Source of the DNA: Sycobia sp. Sy_11
Taxonomy: Eukaryota > Arthropoda > Insecta > Hymenoptera > Epichrysomallidae
Direction: 5' to 3'
DNA: 64,000 nucleotides
Assembly: GCA_018907035.1 (NCBI GenBank)
Contig: JACCIC010000222.1
Coordinates: forward strand, 515,001 to 579,000
Shown here piece after piece: positions 24,311 to 35,030 of the stretch. Numbering within the stretch: position 1 is the stretch's first letter; every line of letters starts with the position of its first letter. A program made the translations under genes and the position numbers. A model generated the notes under the pieces. That model was not told the DNA's origin. It saw only the letters and a list, made by a program, of their open reading frames with translations, and did no database searches.

Positions 24311-24440
24311 TAGAGACGCATAGTCAATACATTTCGCCAATTGTTTTAATGCTCTATTGTTTTACGAGGTTATTGCTTTATAAAATTTATTTTTTATTAT
24401 TTTGAAGATTTTAGAAAAATATTTTCCATTGTATCGCGTA
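24311..24440 (+). repeat. Dispersed repeat R, copy 4, right part
   Basis: Continues R after the mariner: TGTTTTAATG, CTATTGTTTTA and TTTTAGAAAAATATTTTC match 6280-6365. Confidence 0.75.
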
Positions 24441-24754
24441 CATAATAAGGTTATCTGGAAGTGTTATTCCGATATTAATATTAATAAATACTAATTTCGG
24501 AAATTGGAGAATGGAGGAAAAAAGGGAAAGAGGTAGAGAGAAAGAAGATAGACCCGTGCAGAAATATACACGGCACATCCCTAGTTCAGGCTAGATCCTA
24601 GTCAGTATTACTGAGGATTCCCTCATGCAGGTAACACTCGCCAGATCCGACTTAGATTTCCCTTCGAGCATCTAATAATCATCTTATATTAATTATTACT
24701 TTCTCAACTTTATTCAGATTTGGTTATCTTTTATTGATGTTAGAAAGAAACACA
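24441..24754. other. No gene seen
   Basis: AT-rich. A short word TTCAGGCTAGATCCTAGTCAG near 24582 resembles units of repeat X. Confidence 0.4.
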
Positions 24755-25005
24755 TGTATTCTATAGTGAAAATATTGCAAGTAGAAAACTTAAGGAAATT
24801 ATCAGGCTTTCTATCTTGGATCTAGTCAGATTTCCTTAACTTCTCCCTATTTTGGAAAGATTGGCTTTTTTCTAGGCGGAATCTGCCAAGCCGGAGAATT
24901 CACGAAATGGTTAGACTTTCTATTTTCATTCTAGTTAGATTTCCTTAACTTTTTCTAATATTGGAAAGAACGACGTCTTTTCTAATCAAGACCTTATGAG
25001 TACGA
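24755..25005 (+). repeat. Repeat X, left copy of an inverted pair flanking element F
   Basis: Reverse complement of 31136-31398. It has an internal duplication: the block AGATTTCCTTAACTT and TTGGAAAGA appears twice, about 115 bases apart (24829-24861 and 24948-24969). No coding capacity. Confidence 0.8.
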
Positions 25006-25048
25006 AAATTAGATATTATATATATATAATAAATGTGTATGTGTGTGT

Positions 25049-25050
<2 letters not shown>
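25006..25050. repeat. (TA)n and (TG)n at the 3' junction of element F
   Basis: TATATATAATAAATGTGTAT then (GT)n directly before the T-run. Read on the element strand, the poly(A) tail is followed by ACACACACAC and ATACACAT. Confidence 0.85.
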
Positions 25051-25085
<35 letters not shown>

Positions 25086-25281
25086 GGCGTAGATAGAGCA
25101 AGCTCTGCACTAGTGGCCTCTCGAAACCAGCATCCCGCCGGAACTATTCGGGAATATTACTTCGGCGGGGCTGTTAGTTAGCCTATACGGCTCCTCTTCT
25201 TATGACACTATCCTACGACCCCCATCCACACAAGTGATCAGGGGTTAGGTGTTCGTTCTCTGCAACTTAAAATAGAATCAG

Positions 25282-25761
25282 CTAGCCTAATTTATCCTGG
25301 GCCATTCGCCTAATTCTATCGGCATTCCTAAGTTTGGTCATCACCTCTTTTGCGAAACTGGCTACTGTCTTCCAGTTTTCAGAAGATTCCAGCATTATTG
25401 ATAGGATGCTCTCTGGTCTTATTGGCTTATTGATGGTGTTCATCAAGTGCTCACGTTGTGTTCTAAAACAGGGGCAGCTCACTAATATGTTATCAGCATC
25501 CTCAACCAATGACGGACAGATGGGGCAGAAATCATTATTAGCCAGGTGAAAACGATGGAAATAGAACCTAAAACAACCATCTTCAGCCAGCAACTGGGTT
25601 AGGTGGAAATCTAGTTCCCCGTGTTTCCTGTTGATCCATCTTTGTATGTCTGGAAGGATACGATAAGTCCATCGGCCTTTGTTAGAATCGTTCCATCGTT
25701 TTTCCCATATTTCTACAGAACCGTGACGTTCCACGATTTTAGCACATTGTAGAGAATCCAC
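25282..25761 (-). pseudogene. ORF2 C-terminal region of Waldo-like copy F
   Basis: 159 codons with RWTYRILPDIQRWINRKHGE, LDFHLTQLLAEDGCF and the Cys/His cluster CPICPSLVEDADNILVSCPC. This is the C-terminal CCHC-like knuckle found after the RT in R1-clade ORF2 proteins, thought to bind the template RNA. It ends with a normal stop at about 25282. Confidence 0.85.
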
Positions 25762-25863
25762 TGCGGCCTTATATATGTTGTGCAGCCTAGCCAGTTCATC
25801 TGCAGCTAAATCGAAAGAAAGAATTTCGGCAAGTACCTCAGCAGCATCGGTAGATGCTGTCCT

Positions 25864-27582
25864 CTAACCACTAATAATACGTATACAGGAGCGGCGAAGG
25901 GTCGCAATGGCCAGCTCACAATATGATTTAATTCCACATGCATGATGCCAGATCGGCGCTGCATACATGCTGACAGAATTAACAACATAAGCTAATAGGT
26001 ACCTCTGGGGTGGACGTGGGCCACTAATGTTAGGCATGACCCGACACAAGGCAGCTGCATCTCGTTGTGCTTTTTCACCAGATATCTTTAGATGCTCTTT
26101 GAAGTTTAACCTGGCATCAAGCTGTACACCCAAGTATCATAAAGATGACGTAGAACAAATGCGGCAGCTATCAACTTTAAGAGTAATACTATCTACCTTC
26201 TTACGACTGCTGACAAGAACTACTTCTGTCTTGTGCTCCGCTAATTCTAGACTAGCCGACTTAATCCATCTACTGATGTTGCTGATTGCCTCATTGGCAT
26301 TTTCAGTGAGTTCTTCAAGGGTCTTAGCTGTCACTACTACTGCGATATCGTCGGCGTAGCCTACTGTTATTGAACCAGCCACTTGTGGAATCCTCTACAC
26401 GCCAAGATACATAATATTCCACAATATAGGTCCCATAACCGAGCCCTGGAGAACTATCGGAGTAACCTTATGCGAAACAATGCCTTCATCCGATCGATAT
26501 AATATTATCCTATTCTGAAAGTAGTTGGCCACAATATTCTGTAGATCACTAGGTACACGACACTCTTTAACAGAATTCATAATAGAAGACCAGCGCGCTG
26601 AGTTGAAGGCATTCTTGACATCTAGAGCGACAATGGCACAATACTGTTTAATACCACCTTTCCATCTCTTACCACTGATTACATTTCTTGCGGTACACAC
26701 TACCAGTTTAATAGCATCGACTGTTGATTTTGATTTCCGAAATCCAAATTGGCGTGAGGATAAGCCGTGCAGTCCTTCCGTAAATGCTTCCAGTCGGTTA
26801 CATATTATTTTTTCAAATATTTTACCTATCGTATCGAGCATACACGATGGTCTGTATGATGACGGATCATCAAGTGGATTATTGTCCTTAGGTAACAGAA
26901 CTAACCTTTGAGTTTTAGAGCAATCAGGAAAAATACCCTCAAGAAGACAAGCATTATATACTTTTACAAATATAGATGGGTTCTTCTGTATCGTCAACTT
27001 AATTGCAGCATTAGGGATACCATCAGGGCCAGGGGCAGCATTGTCTCTAATCTTAGCGTAAGCATTATGTAGCTCCATTTCTGTTACAGAAGGTATATCG
27101 TCTTAGTGTTGCGTTCGCAGTACAGTCCCTTGGGTGTCATTGGGAAAGAGAGCGGAAACAATCTTATGAATCAATAGCGTGCTAGTGGGTTGCATTGGTG
27201 CCCTACTCAATCGTGCCACGACTGTTTTGTATGGTCGTCCCCATAAGTCATTGTTGGCCTCTGCGCATAGTGCAAGCCAGCATCGACGCTTGCTTGCCTT
27301 AATGGCCTTGAAAAGCGCTCTTTGTGCTTCTTTAAATAAACTATTAAACGTATCTCGATGTGCGCGGGCTTTTTGGGCAAGTCTACGTGCGCGATGACAT
27401 TGCTTGCGCAATTCTGCAATTTCATTTGTCCACCAGTAGACAGACTGACGATGTTTAAATCCGCTCTTAGTCTTAGTGATCGACGCATCACATGCTTCAG
27501 AGATATACTTCATGAGTGCATTTGCCAGATGGTCTGGTGCACCATATTCTAAACGCTCTTCTGATATGATAGTGGCGAACAC
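25864..27582 (-). pseudogene. Linker and reverse transcriptase of Waldo-like copy F
   Basis: Successive open pieces. The first, 27582-27103, is the linker with YWWTNEIAELRKQ. The second, 27078-26395, has PGPDGIPNAAIK, MLDTIGKIFEKII, QFGFRKSKSTVDAIKLVV, ALDVKNAFNSARW and TPIVLQGSVMGPILW. Then 26382-26137 has GYADDIAVVV and TEVVLVSSRKKV, and 26133-25864 has the thumb starting MGVQLDARLNFKEHL. The catalytic aspartates (DVKNAF and YADD) are intact. Breaks lie at about 27100 (a TAA in place of a codon before MELHNAY), 26390 and 26135. The segment 26395-26700 is the part missing from copy E. Confidence 0.9.
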
Positions 27583-27599
27583 TTCACAGTCTAGCGATC

Positions 27600-28228
27600 T
27601 GATGTTTCATTTCCGTGCGGTCAGCCACTCATTGCACTTGTTCTTTACTTTCCTCTCTGCAATCTCGTAGAAGATCGTGCTGTGATCACTGTGGGTGTAA
27701 AGGTCACTTACTCTCCAATTAAGGATCCGCTGATTGTTTATCTCCCCTAATGAAAGTGGATTCAAATCCCTTATTAATCACGTGGAGTTAAAGAGAATTA
27801 AGGCCATCAATCAGCATACTACCCCCGTTATTTGTTGAAGCGCTTCTACAGGCTGTGGACCAAGCGTGAAAATCGCCAGCGATTAATAATGGTTTCTTGT
27901 CCATGGCCTCATCAACTAATTTAGCTACACAGATTTCAAACTGCATGTCCGTCAAACTTGGTGGAGCATATACACTAAGGACGTATATTTCTTGTATTTT
28001 AGCCCAGGATATCAATTCACTCCGACGACTAGACTGCTTTAATACCTGTCTATTTTGACCAATCCAGAGAGCCGCTCTATTGCTTGTATCACTTATTCAG
28101 CGCTGTGGTTTTCCCTGTCACAATATGGTTCGGAGATTACAGTAATGTTTATTCTTAGCTCCTTTATTGTGTGTTTCAGCAGGTCATGGGCCGCTACGCA
28201 ATGGTTAGTATTCAGTTGGAGTATTCTC
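27600..28228 (-). pseudogene. APE-type endonuclease of Waldo-like copy F
   Basis: Starts near 28228 with the same ILQLNTNHCVAAHDLLK as copy E. Stops and a frameshift fall at about 28090-28110, where copy E is open. The block IYVLSVYAPPSLTD and AGDFHAWSTA (active-site GDF kept) lie at 28015-27860. The SDHSTI block lies at about 27680-27660. The domain should set target choice within ACAY repeats. Confidence 0.85.
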
Positions 28229-28307
28229 ATGTTTTATGTCTGTTTAAAAACTCCACAGTGATCGGGCACTTATAGCTGTATGCTGGATGGTTAATCTCCT
28301 TTTTCCT

Positions 28308-29525
28308 TCACATATACAGAGTAAACAGCAGCTCATTTACACACAGCTTGGATAAATGGTCTTTTCCACCATAGTGCCTGCAAAGATTCGTTCTGTCAGT
28401 TCTGTCAGGTCCCGAGCACACGGCCGCTAAATGGCCAGTCTGCCAACACCTGAAGCACCGCCTTATTTCTGTTTTGTTTCGAACTCTGCAGCTGACCCAT
28501 CCGATGCGAACATGCTCTGCACGTAGTAACTCAGCTGCGTGGCTATATGGTACAGACACCACCGCCGTCTGAGTATCCCCATAAGTTTGCCGCAAGGAAC
28601 GAACGATTAGCATGTTAGTCTCCTTTAGTTCGAGGTGTGATTTCAGAGTCTCTAAGACTTAATCCTTTGTAGTAACCTCATCTATATCTTTAATCTCCAA
28701 AGTAATAAGATTATTCAGGACCGAAGTGGATCCGCTATGGCCAACCTTAGTTTCAACAATGCGAGCCAACTCATGTGCAACTTTGGCTGTCCGTTCTAAC
28801 TCACGTACCAGGGCACCGCTTACATTTCTGCGTATCCTGTTAACTTCATTCTTCACATGAGATAACTCTGGGTCATTCTTTATTTGACGCAGTACCTCCG
28901 CGTATGTATCTCCTTTATTGGCCTTAATCAAGATGGAATTAGGTCTATTTCGTTCACTAAGCCTGCGTGCACCAGGTAATTCTTTATCTTTACCTTTGGG
29001 CTTCTTGCGCTTGATGGTCTGCCATTGATTTTCCTTGGCCTCAGACTTTCCTGTAGATACTCCAACCGACTCTGGTAGTCTCCTTAAGCCCAGTGATGGT
29101 TCTTTCATCCTTTTGCCACCTACTGTTTTAGGAGTGGAATCCATCCCTTCGGCTGCGCTTCGTTTTGTATCAGAGCGTAGACTCGGCGTAGTCTGAGTCA
29201 CCACTTCATGAGTACCGGAACGATGATACTGCAACAGATCATCTTCTGCCATACTGATGCATTTGTATGAGGCATTAATAGAATGAGCAAGATCTTTAAT
29301 GGTCTTGTGCACGTTATGCCTATCTTTCATAAAATCCAACAGTTGGCTGATCTTCTCACTAAGTCGCTCCAGATGATTGTTTCTGCGCGTGACGGAGATT
29401 TCTCGATCCGTCATTTCTTGATCCTTCATGATATCTCCCTTAGTACTCAACGTACTGCCTATGATGATGTTTGATTTGCCCTCCCCAGAATCAGAAGGGC
29501 TACCACCGACCATAGATGCTTGCAC
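28308..29525 (-). pseudogene. ORF1 (gag-like, CCHC) of Waldo-like copy F
   Basis: A 288-codon open stretch (29525-28659) starting MQASMVGGSPSDSGEGK. One in-frame TAA (about 28657-28659, in place of the GAA seen in copy E) interrupts it. The frame then continues to 28308 with CFRCWQTGHLAAVC, a canonical CCHC zinc knuckle, and LCRHYGGKDHLSKLC, a second knuckle whose second Cys became His-Tyr. The middle is strongly basic, with KRKKPKGKDK. The protein would bind and package element RNA. Only a single nonsense change separates it from an open ORF1, apart from a damaged N-terminus near 29580. Confidence 0.87.
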
Positions 29526-29766
29526 TCTATCAGAATCGTTGAGGAGATTTACCGGTCTTGCCAGAGTTACTCCCTGGTGTATATCCTTTTTTTACCAAAC
29601 ATTAATCATAATTGTCCTTAAATTCGGAAGGCCCTCCCTATTAGCTTTTTCTGTCCGTCCTGAGTATTTTATTTCCTCAGTGCCCTCTACAAATTGTAGC
29701 GAGTCATCCCCTATCCGCATCCCGGGGAGGCGCCAGATGGGAGAAAGCAACAAAACTCCACACTGG

Positions 29767-29786
29767 CGAGCGCGCGCGCGTGTATG

Positions 29787-29842
<56 letters not shown>
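29767..29842. repeat. (CG)n/(TATG)n/(TA)n microsatellite at the 5' junction of copy F
   Basis: GCGCGCGCG, TGTATGTATG and a long (TA)n to about 29840. Confidence 0.9.
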
Positions 29843-29843
<1 letters not shown>

Positions 29844-29989
29844 ATATAAACACCCGTAGCTCTTTCCAACATGGGGAGGAATTTAAAAAATTGATTTAAT
29901 ATGTATGTTTTATCTTGTGTTTATAAAATTATTATATGATCTTAAGTGTTGTACGGTCATATGCAAAATATAATATAGTAATCACATAT

Positions 29990-30062
29990 TACATTTTAGC
30001 ATAGTGAATAATACGTTAGCTTGCGAATTTTAGGGTCGTGGGTTCGATACTCAGCGGAAGTC
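29990..30062 (+). ncRNA. tRNA-derived SINE-like head
   Basis: TAGCATAGTGAATAATACG (about 29998-30016) fits the RNA polymerase III A box TRGCNNAGTGG with one change. GGGTTCGATACTC (about 30040-30052) fits the B box GGTTCGANNCC. The spacing is tRNA-like, and an acceptor-like GCGGAAGTCG follows. The flanks are AT-rich, with no conserved second half that I can see. It could be a decayed tRNA gene instead. Confidence 0.5.
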
Positions 30063-30489
30063 GAAATTTTTTTCATCGAATAAAATATTATACGTTCAAC
30101 AGAGGTGTTTAACATTAAAATTTACAATAATTAGTGTATAAAAAATATATTAATAATTATTAATTGTTATTTTAAATCGTAATACGTAATAGGCATATAG
30201 AAAATAATTTATGAATGCTAATTAAATGGTATGCGTCACCTAAATATGTAAATATATTTTTTTATTTTAAATAAATAAATATTAAAGAGTCAAAAAATTA
30301 TTCACTTAATCGAGGAAACAAAATTAGAATCATTTATAAATCGTCTTAATTTCTATATTTTCTGACTAGATTTTGTCTAGTTTCTAGCTTGGTATTTAGC
30401 TTAGTATCTTCTGGCTCCGAACATTTGATAAGGAAAACTAACCTAATACTAATTAGATTCGAGAATAAATTTCTACACGGGTAATAACA
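30063..30489. other. No gene seen; AT-rich
   Basis: Possibly the AT-rich body of the SINE-like unit. Words at 30360-30390 (GACTAGATTTTGTCTAGTTTC) recall repeat X. Confidence 0.35.
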
Positions 30490-30648
30490 GATTTTTGGGT
30501 AGAAAATTCCGGCGAAAGACGATTCCTTAGATCATAAATAGTATACATGCCTTGGAAAATTATCGATAAAGGAGTGAAAATTAATTTTTTTCATTGATTG
30601 GAAATTCGCAATCCCTTGCAATATAAAAATAAATACTGTAACGGCAGC
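30490..30648 (+). repeat. Dispersed repeat T, copy 2
   Basis: Aligns with 5190-5345 (ACGATTCCTTA, TATCGATAAAG, TTTTTTTCATTGATTG). Confidence 0.75.
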
Positions 30649-31076
30649 ACTTTACTGGTTTCGTCTTCACATTCGGTTTAGTTGAACGGATGTTGCAAAA
30701 GATCTAGCTTATGTCGTTTTCATTTAAGCGAATGAGTTCTTGATGAAGGAATTTTTTAGATTCTGGTTTTCCTATTTAAAGCAACTTATTTCGCAATCTA
30801 AGGAAATATTTGTTTTAATTTGAATTTAAGAATTAATTCTTTATTCGATACAAGGCACATAAATATTTACTTGATATTAGCAAATATTTTTCAGTGATAT
30901 AGAATAATACAAAAAATAATTATTTTTCAGCTTCATATACCTAAGAAAATTACATTTAAGATAATATTTTCTAGATTATCTACATTTTTTAAATATATAT
31001 AAATATATATACATTTATATAAATGTAATATAGATTTTATGTAGAAATAAACCATGATTATAAAACTTTTTGATAT

Positions 31077-31080
<4 letters not shown>
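30649..31080. other. No gene seen
   Basis: AT-rich spacer. Confidence 0.4.

Positions 31081-31128
<48 letters not shown>
31081..31128. repeat. (TA)n microsatellite
   Basis: About 23 TA units, at the edge of the inverted repeat X copy. Confidence 0.9.
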
Positions 31129-31132
<4 letters not shown>

Positions 31133-31135
31133 TAA

Positions 31136-31398
31136 TTTTCATACTCGTAAGGTCGCGACTAGAAAAGACATCGTTCTTTCCAATATTAGAAAAAGTTGAG
31201 GAAATCTAATTAGAATCCAAATAGAAAGCATAACCATTTCCTTAATTCTCCTACTTAGCAGATTCCGCCTAGAAAATACGTCATACTTTCCAAAATAGGG
31301 AGAAGTTAAGGAATTCTGACTAGACCGAAGATAGAAAGCCTAATCATTTCTTTAAGTTTTCTAATTGTAGCATTTTCCGTGTAGAAATATCACCCAAG
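31136..31398 (-). repeat. Repeat X, right copy (inverted)
   Basis: Reverse complement of 24755-25005, with the same internal duplication. The two copies lie about 6.1 kb apart and enclose element F, the SINE-like head and a repeat T copy. Confidence 0.8.
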
Positions 31399-31743
31399 AT
31401 ATCCATAGCTTTAAGATGGATTCTGATTTGTATTTCTAATGATTTCTGAACTAAAGAGCGTCTTACTGGTTCACATTTAGATTTCCGTAAAGTTGACTAA
31501 TGTTTAGAAAAAAGCGTATATTTCATGTTTTTCTTACTTGGACTTATTTAACTTTCCTCTACTTTTCCTTATAGTTTTGATAATAATCTTCGTGTAGATT
31601 TTCCACGTTGGATTGCAATATGAGGATCCCAAGTTCCGCGCTTTGCATATTAGTTAAGTTTTCTTAATTGGGACCTTGTTTGATATTCTATATTTTTCTC
31701 ACTGCTTTAATCATAAGTCGTACAGATGTGCATATTATACATA

Positions 31744-31810
<67 letters not shown>

Positions 31811-32300
31811 GATATATATATATATATATTATTAACTCTGGTCGCATTATCGGTGTCAATCATGCTTGGTCATTTCTCAGTTTAATTCTCAGTGACCCTT
31901 CATAAAACAGCTCATGTCTGATTCGAATGTTGTTTTGTTTGTTTTTTTTGTTATTGAAATATAATTATATATACACGCTTATTTTTATAACGTATTTAAA
32001 TGCTGTGAAGATTGGAAAGTAATTTATTCCTCTGACTTTCTATTAAATTCAATAGAATTCTAATAAATAAGCAAAATTAAAATTATTTATTTTCAAATGT
32101 TATAAAGAACATTATTAATGTAATATACAAGGTCTGCTAAAGTGATAGTATTATTTCATAACCTACAACTATTAATTCTAAATAAAATTTTTAAGTACAC
32201 TTTAATATGGATATTAGTATAATAAAAAATAAATATAGATATCTTATTTGCGAGTTTAATGACTATTGTAATAAAGATAGAATATACATTATACTGAAGG
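31399..32300. other. No gene seen; holds a long (TA)n tract
   Basis: (TA)n with AATA and GATA interruptions at about 31747-31828. The rest is AT-rich spacer. Confidence 0.5.
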
Positions 32301-32304
32301 AAAA

Positions 32305-34204
32305 ATGGAGATAGATATTATACCTGCAAGTTGGATTCAATATAATAACATAAGAAAGGTTTGTGAAATCAAATATCCAAATCCATCGTATAAAAAAAAA
32401 AGATTTTCATCAACTCCATGTAAGAGTGCAAACAGGTTGCTCTGCATGAGCAGTAACAATTAAGGGAAGTGCAGGTAAGAAATTCGATTACTTTTTAATA
32501 TTTTGTGACTATTCTTAAAATTAATTTTTTATTTACAAATTGCTTTCCATAAATAGATACATATAAAAAAGCGGAAGACAGAATTGTCAAAATAAAAAAT
32601 GCTACATCATATGCATTTACTACAGATGTAAACAACAATGATGAAAAAAAGGCGAATAACCTCAATAGTATATTATCGGTTTCGGATAATCAGTTGGAAG
32701 AAGCTAGTGATTCTAATACTAATTTTTCTTTTGATACATCTGAAAATGACAAAAAAACTAAGAAAAGGAGAAAAAGTATATATATTCATTTATCTTGTAA
32801 AAAATATTAAAAAATAATTTTTAAATTTATAAAAAACTGATATATATATTACTTAAAAAATTTTTGGTATAGACTTTGATAAATTTCGTGAATTTGTTTT
32901 TATAAACAATTTTGTTCGATTTACTGCATAATTATAAATGTAAAAAAGGGGCTTTTAATATATTCTTAAAATTATTATTTACTTATTTCTATTTTTCAAA
33001 TTGGACTTAACGCTTTTAAATATAATAGATTGAGATATATAAAAATCAGAGTTCATTATACATACGTTTTTTAATATCAATGTAGAAGCTCATCTGTTTC
33101 CACTAAATATATTGTTATATATAATGGCCAAGCCTTGAAGTTATACTAGCAAATTGGATACAATAAAGAAATTAATAATAAAAGTACAATAATGAATTTT
33201 AACAAAATTTAAAAGAAAGCAAGCTATTTATTAGTAGTTATATTACTAATTATATCTTTTAATCTACATGCTGTATGTATTTTTTAATTTTAAGATACTT
33301 CCACATATTTTTATAAGGACAAAAAAAACTGATTCTGATTTTGAACCTGTCAGATAAGTCATTTTTTCATACATAAATAAGTACAATTTAATATTTATTT
33401 TCAATATACACTATAATTTAATACGTAATAGCTAGTTTAAAAATACTTTTTAATTTCTAGATTTTGTAGATGAAACTACATTAATGTTAAATTTAGGCCT
33501 TCTCGCACATTTGAACATGGAACAAATGGAACAAATAGTTTTGAGAGTAGTGAAAATTTATCAGATAAAAATGATGTTTCATAATATTAATAATTCTCGA
33601 GATAATAATAAATTTTTTTTGGAATAATATTTAATAAATATTTGTTATAAGAATATTATAACATTATTACTTTTGTAATATGTATAATTTGTAATTATAT
33701 ATTTTTCAATTCTATGATGATATTGATGACGCTTTAACTTCGGTTACTAAGATACCAGAAAATGATCCGTTAGAGAATTTCAATATTATAGACGTGAAAA
33801 GCCTGATGCCTTTAAAAAATAAATTAAATTTAAATAAAAAGATATTATTGTCACATTCTAAACATGATGCTGATACAAAAAATTATTTATCTACAGCTAT
33901 ATAAGAGAAATATTTATAACATTTATGTAATTTAAATAGTAGTAATATATACACTTAGTTATGTTACATACACACACGCACACAATTCAATATTTTTCTT
34001 TTTCAGATATAAAAGTTTTATTGAAAGCAGTTGCGATAATAAAAATTACAGTAGAAGAAACCAATTGAGACGTTAAAGAACTAATGTATCAAATAACTGG
34101 CTCTATTAACGAATCGTTGGAAAATATTTTAATCCATTATAAAGTTGCGTTACCTGACTAGAATCTAGTCCGACCTAGAGATATGCCAAATATATTTCTG
34201 TACG
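32305..34204 (+). pseudogene. Possible intron-containing DUF4806-like pseudogene
   Basis: Four or five plus-strand segments read as exons of one Lys/Asn-rich protein with plausible splice sites. Segment 1 (32305-32474) starts MEIDIIPASWIQYNNIRKV, has one in-frame TAA and ends at CAG|GTAAGA. Segment 2 (32557-32775) starts after AATAG, has an acidic/Ser stretch, ends in KKTKKRRKS and is followed by GTATAT. A short Ser-rich piece is near 33490-33580. Segment 4 (about 33716-33905) has NIIDVKSLMPLKNKLNLNKK. Segment 5 (34007-34204) starts after TTTCAG and has coiled-coil character (VLLKAVAIIKITVEET). The order of a PxSW N-terminus, KR-rich linker and coiled part recalls arthropod DUF4806 proteins, but the DUF4806 core itself is not seen. 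Low certainty. Confidence 0.3.
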
Positions 34205-34798
34205 GTAATATTACTATATTTTTTAATATAACTTCATTTTAGTATTATTTATAAAATTTTCAGAATCCTAAAAAGCCATAAAAAGACTACAATGAAGATT
34301 CTTAGTTATTGCACGATATAGTATATAGAAATTTCTTTCGTTTACTGATGAAAAATCGTTGATTATTATTAATTAAAATATAAATGTTTAAGCATAGGAG
34401 TAACTATGATATGCAGCATTAATTACAATAAAACATTCGAGTCCCTCCAATTTTGATAAAATAAATACATTATAAGTATGCGATAAGTAAAAACTCGTCT
34501 TTTCATGTTTGTGACCAAGACCTTGAATAAATAATTACAGTATATTACAACATTATTAGATACAGCTACTTTTTACTATTGCTTATGAAACCTGGATATC
34601 GGTTTCACATTATCATACCTGCATAAATTATGAAAATCTAAATGCAATAGTAACTTTAGAGTAAAAAATTAAATTAACTTTAAGTGTATTGTTGTTAGTT
34701 ATAAAGTAATTAAACAAAGTTTAATAGCCAATAAAAACGCAGTATTCGGATATTCTCTGAAAGCAGAAATAATGAGACCAGAGAAGATAGCCGCTTAT
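34205..34798. other. No gene seen
   Basis: AT-rich spacer. Confidence 0.45.
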
Positions 34799-34892
34799 AG
34801 AAGAACACTTCTGTACAAATCTCGGAATCAGTCTTTGGGTAACTTTTCGTAGTTGTGTTACCCAACCACTGGAAAGCGTCACTGTCACCACC

Positions 34893-34969
<77 letters not shown>

Positions 34970-35030
34970 ACCCAACTACGAAAAGTTACCCTAAGACTGA
35001 TTCCGACGATTTGTACAGAAGTGTTCTTCT
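34799..35030. repeat. 62-bp inverted repeat enclosing (TA)n, foldback structure
   Basis: The left arm 34799-34860 and right arm 34968-35030 are near-perfect reverse complements (AAGAACACTTCTGTACAAAT against ATTTGTACAGAAGTGTTCTT, then the GTAACTTTTCGTAGTTG block). Only a few mismatches and a one-base indel separate them. The loop is about 107 bases, mostly (TA)n (34896-34969). Two overlapping 80-odd-codon frames here are only TyrIle repeats. Confidence 0.9.

Larger units (their letters stand above)
25051..29766 (-). mobile_element. Waldo-like (R1 clade) non-LTR retrotransposon, copy F, near full length
   Basis: Minus-strand element with a 30-base poly(A) tail (25051-25080). Upstream of it are a 3' UTR (about 25082-25285), ORF2 (about 28228-25282), ORF1 (about 29525-28308) and a 5' leader reaching 29766. 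Both junctions carry ACAY-type simple repeats: ACACACACAC/ATACACAT at the 3' end and ACATACATACACGCG at the 5' end. Waldo elements of the R1 clade are known to insert in ACAY repeats, so family and target agree. Frames are broken by at least one stop in ORF1 and several frameshifts in ORF2. Copy E (1.4-4.7 kb) is the same family with large deletions. Confidence 0.9.
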
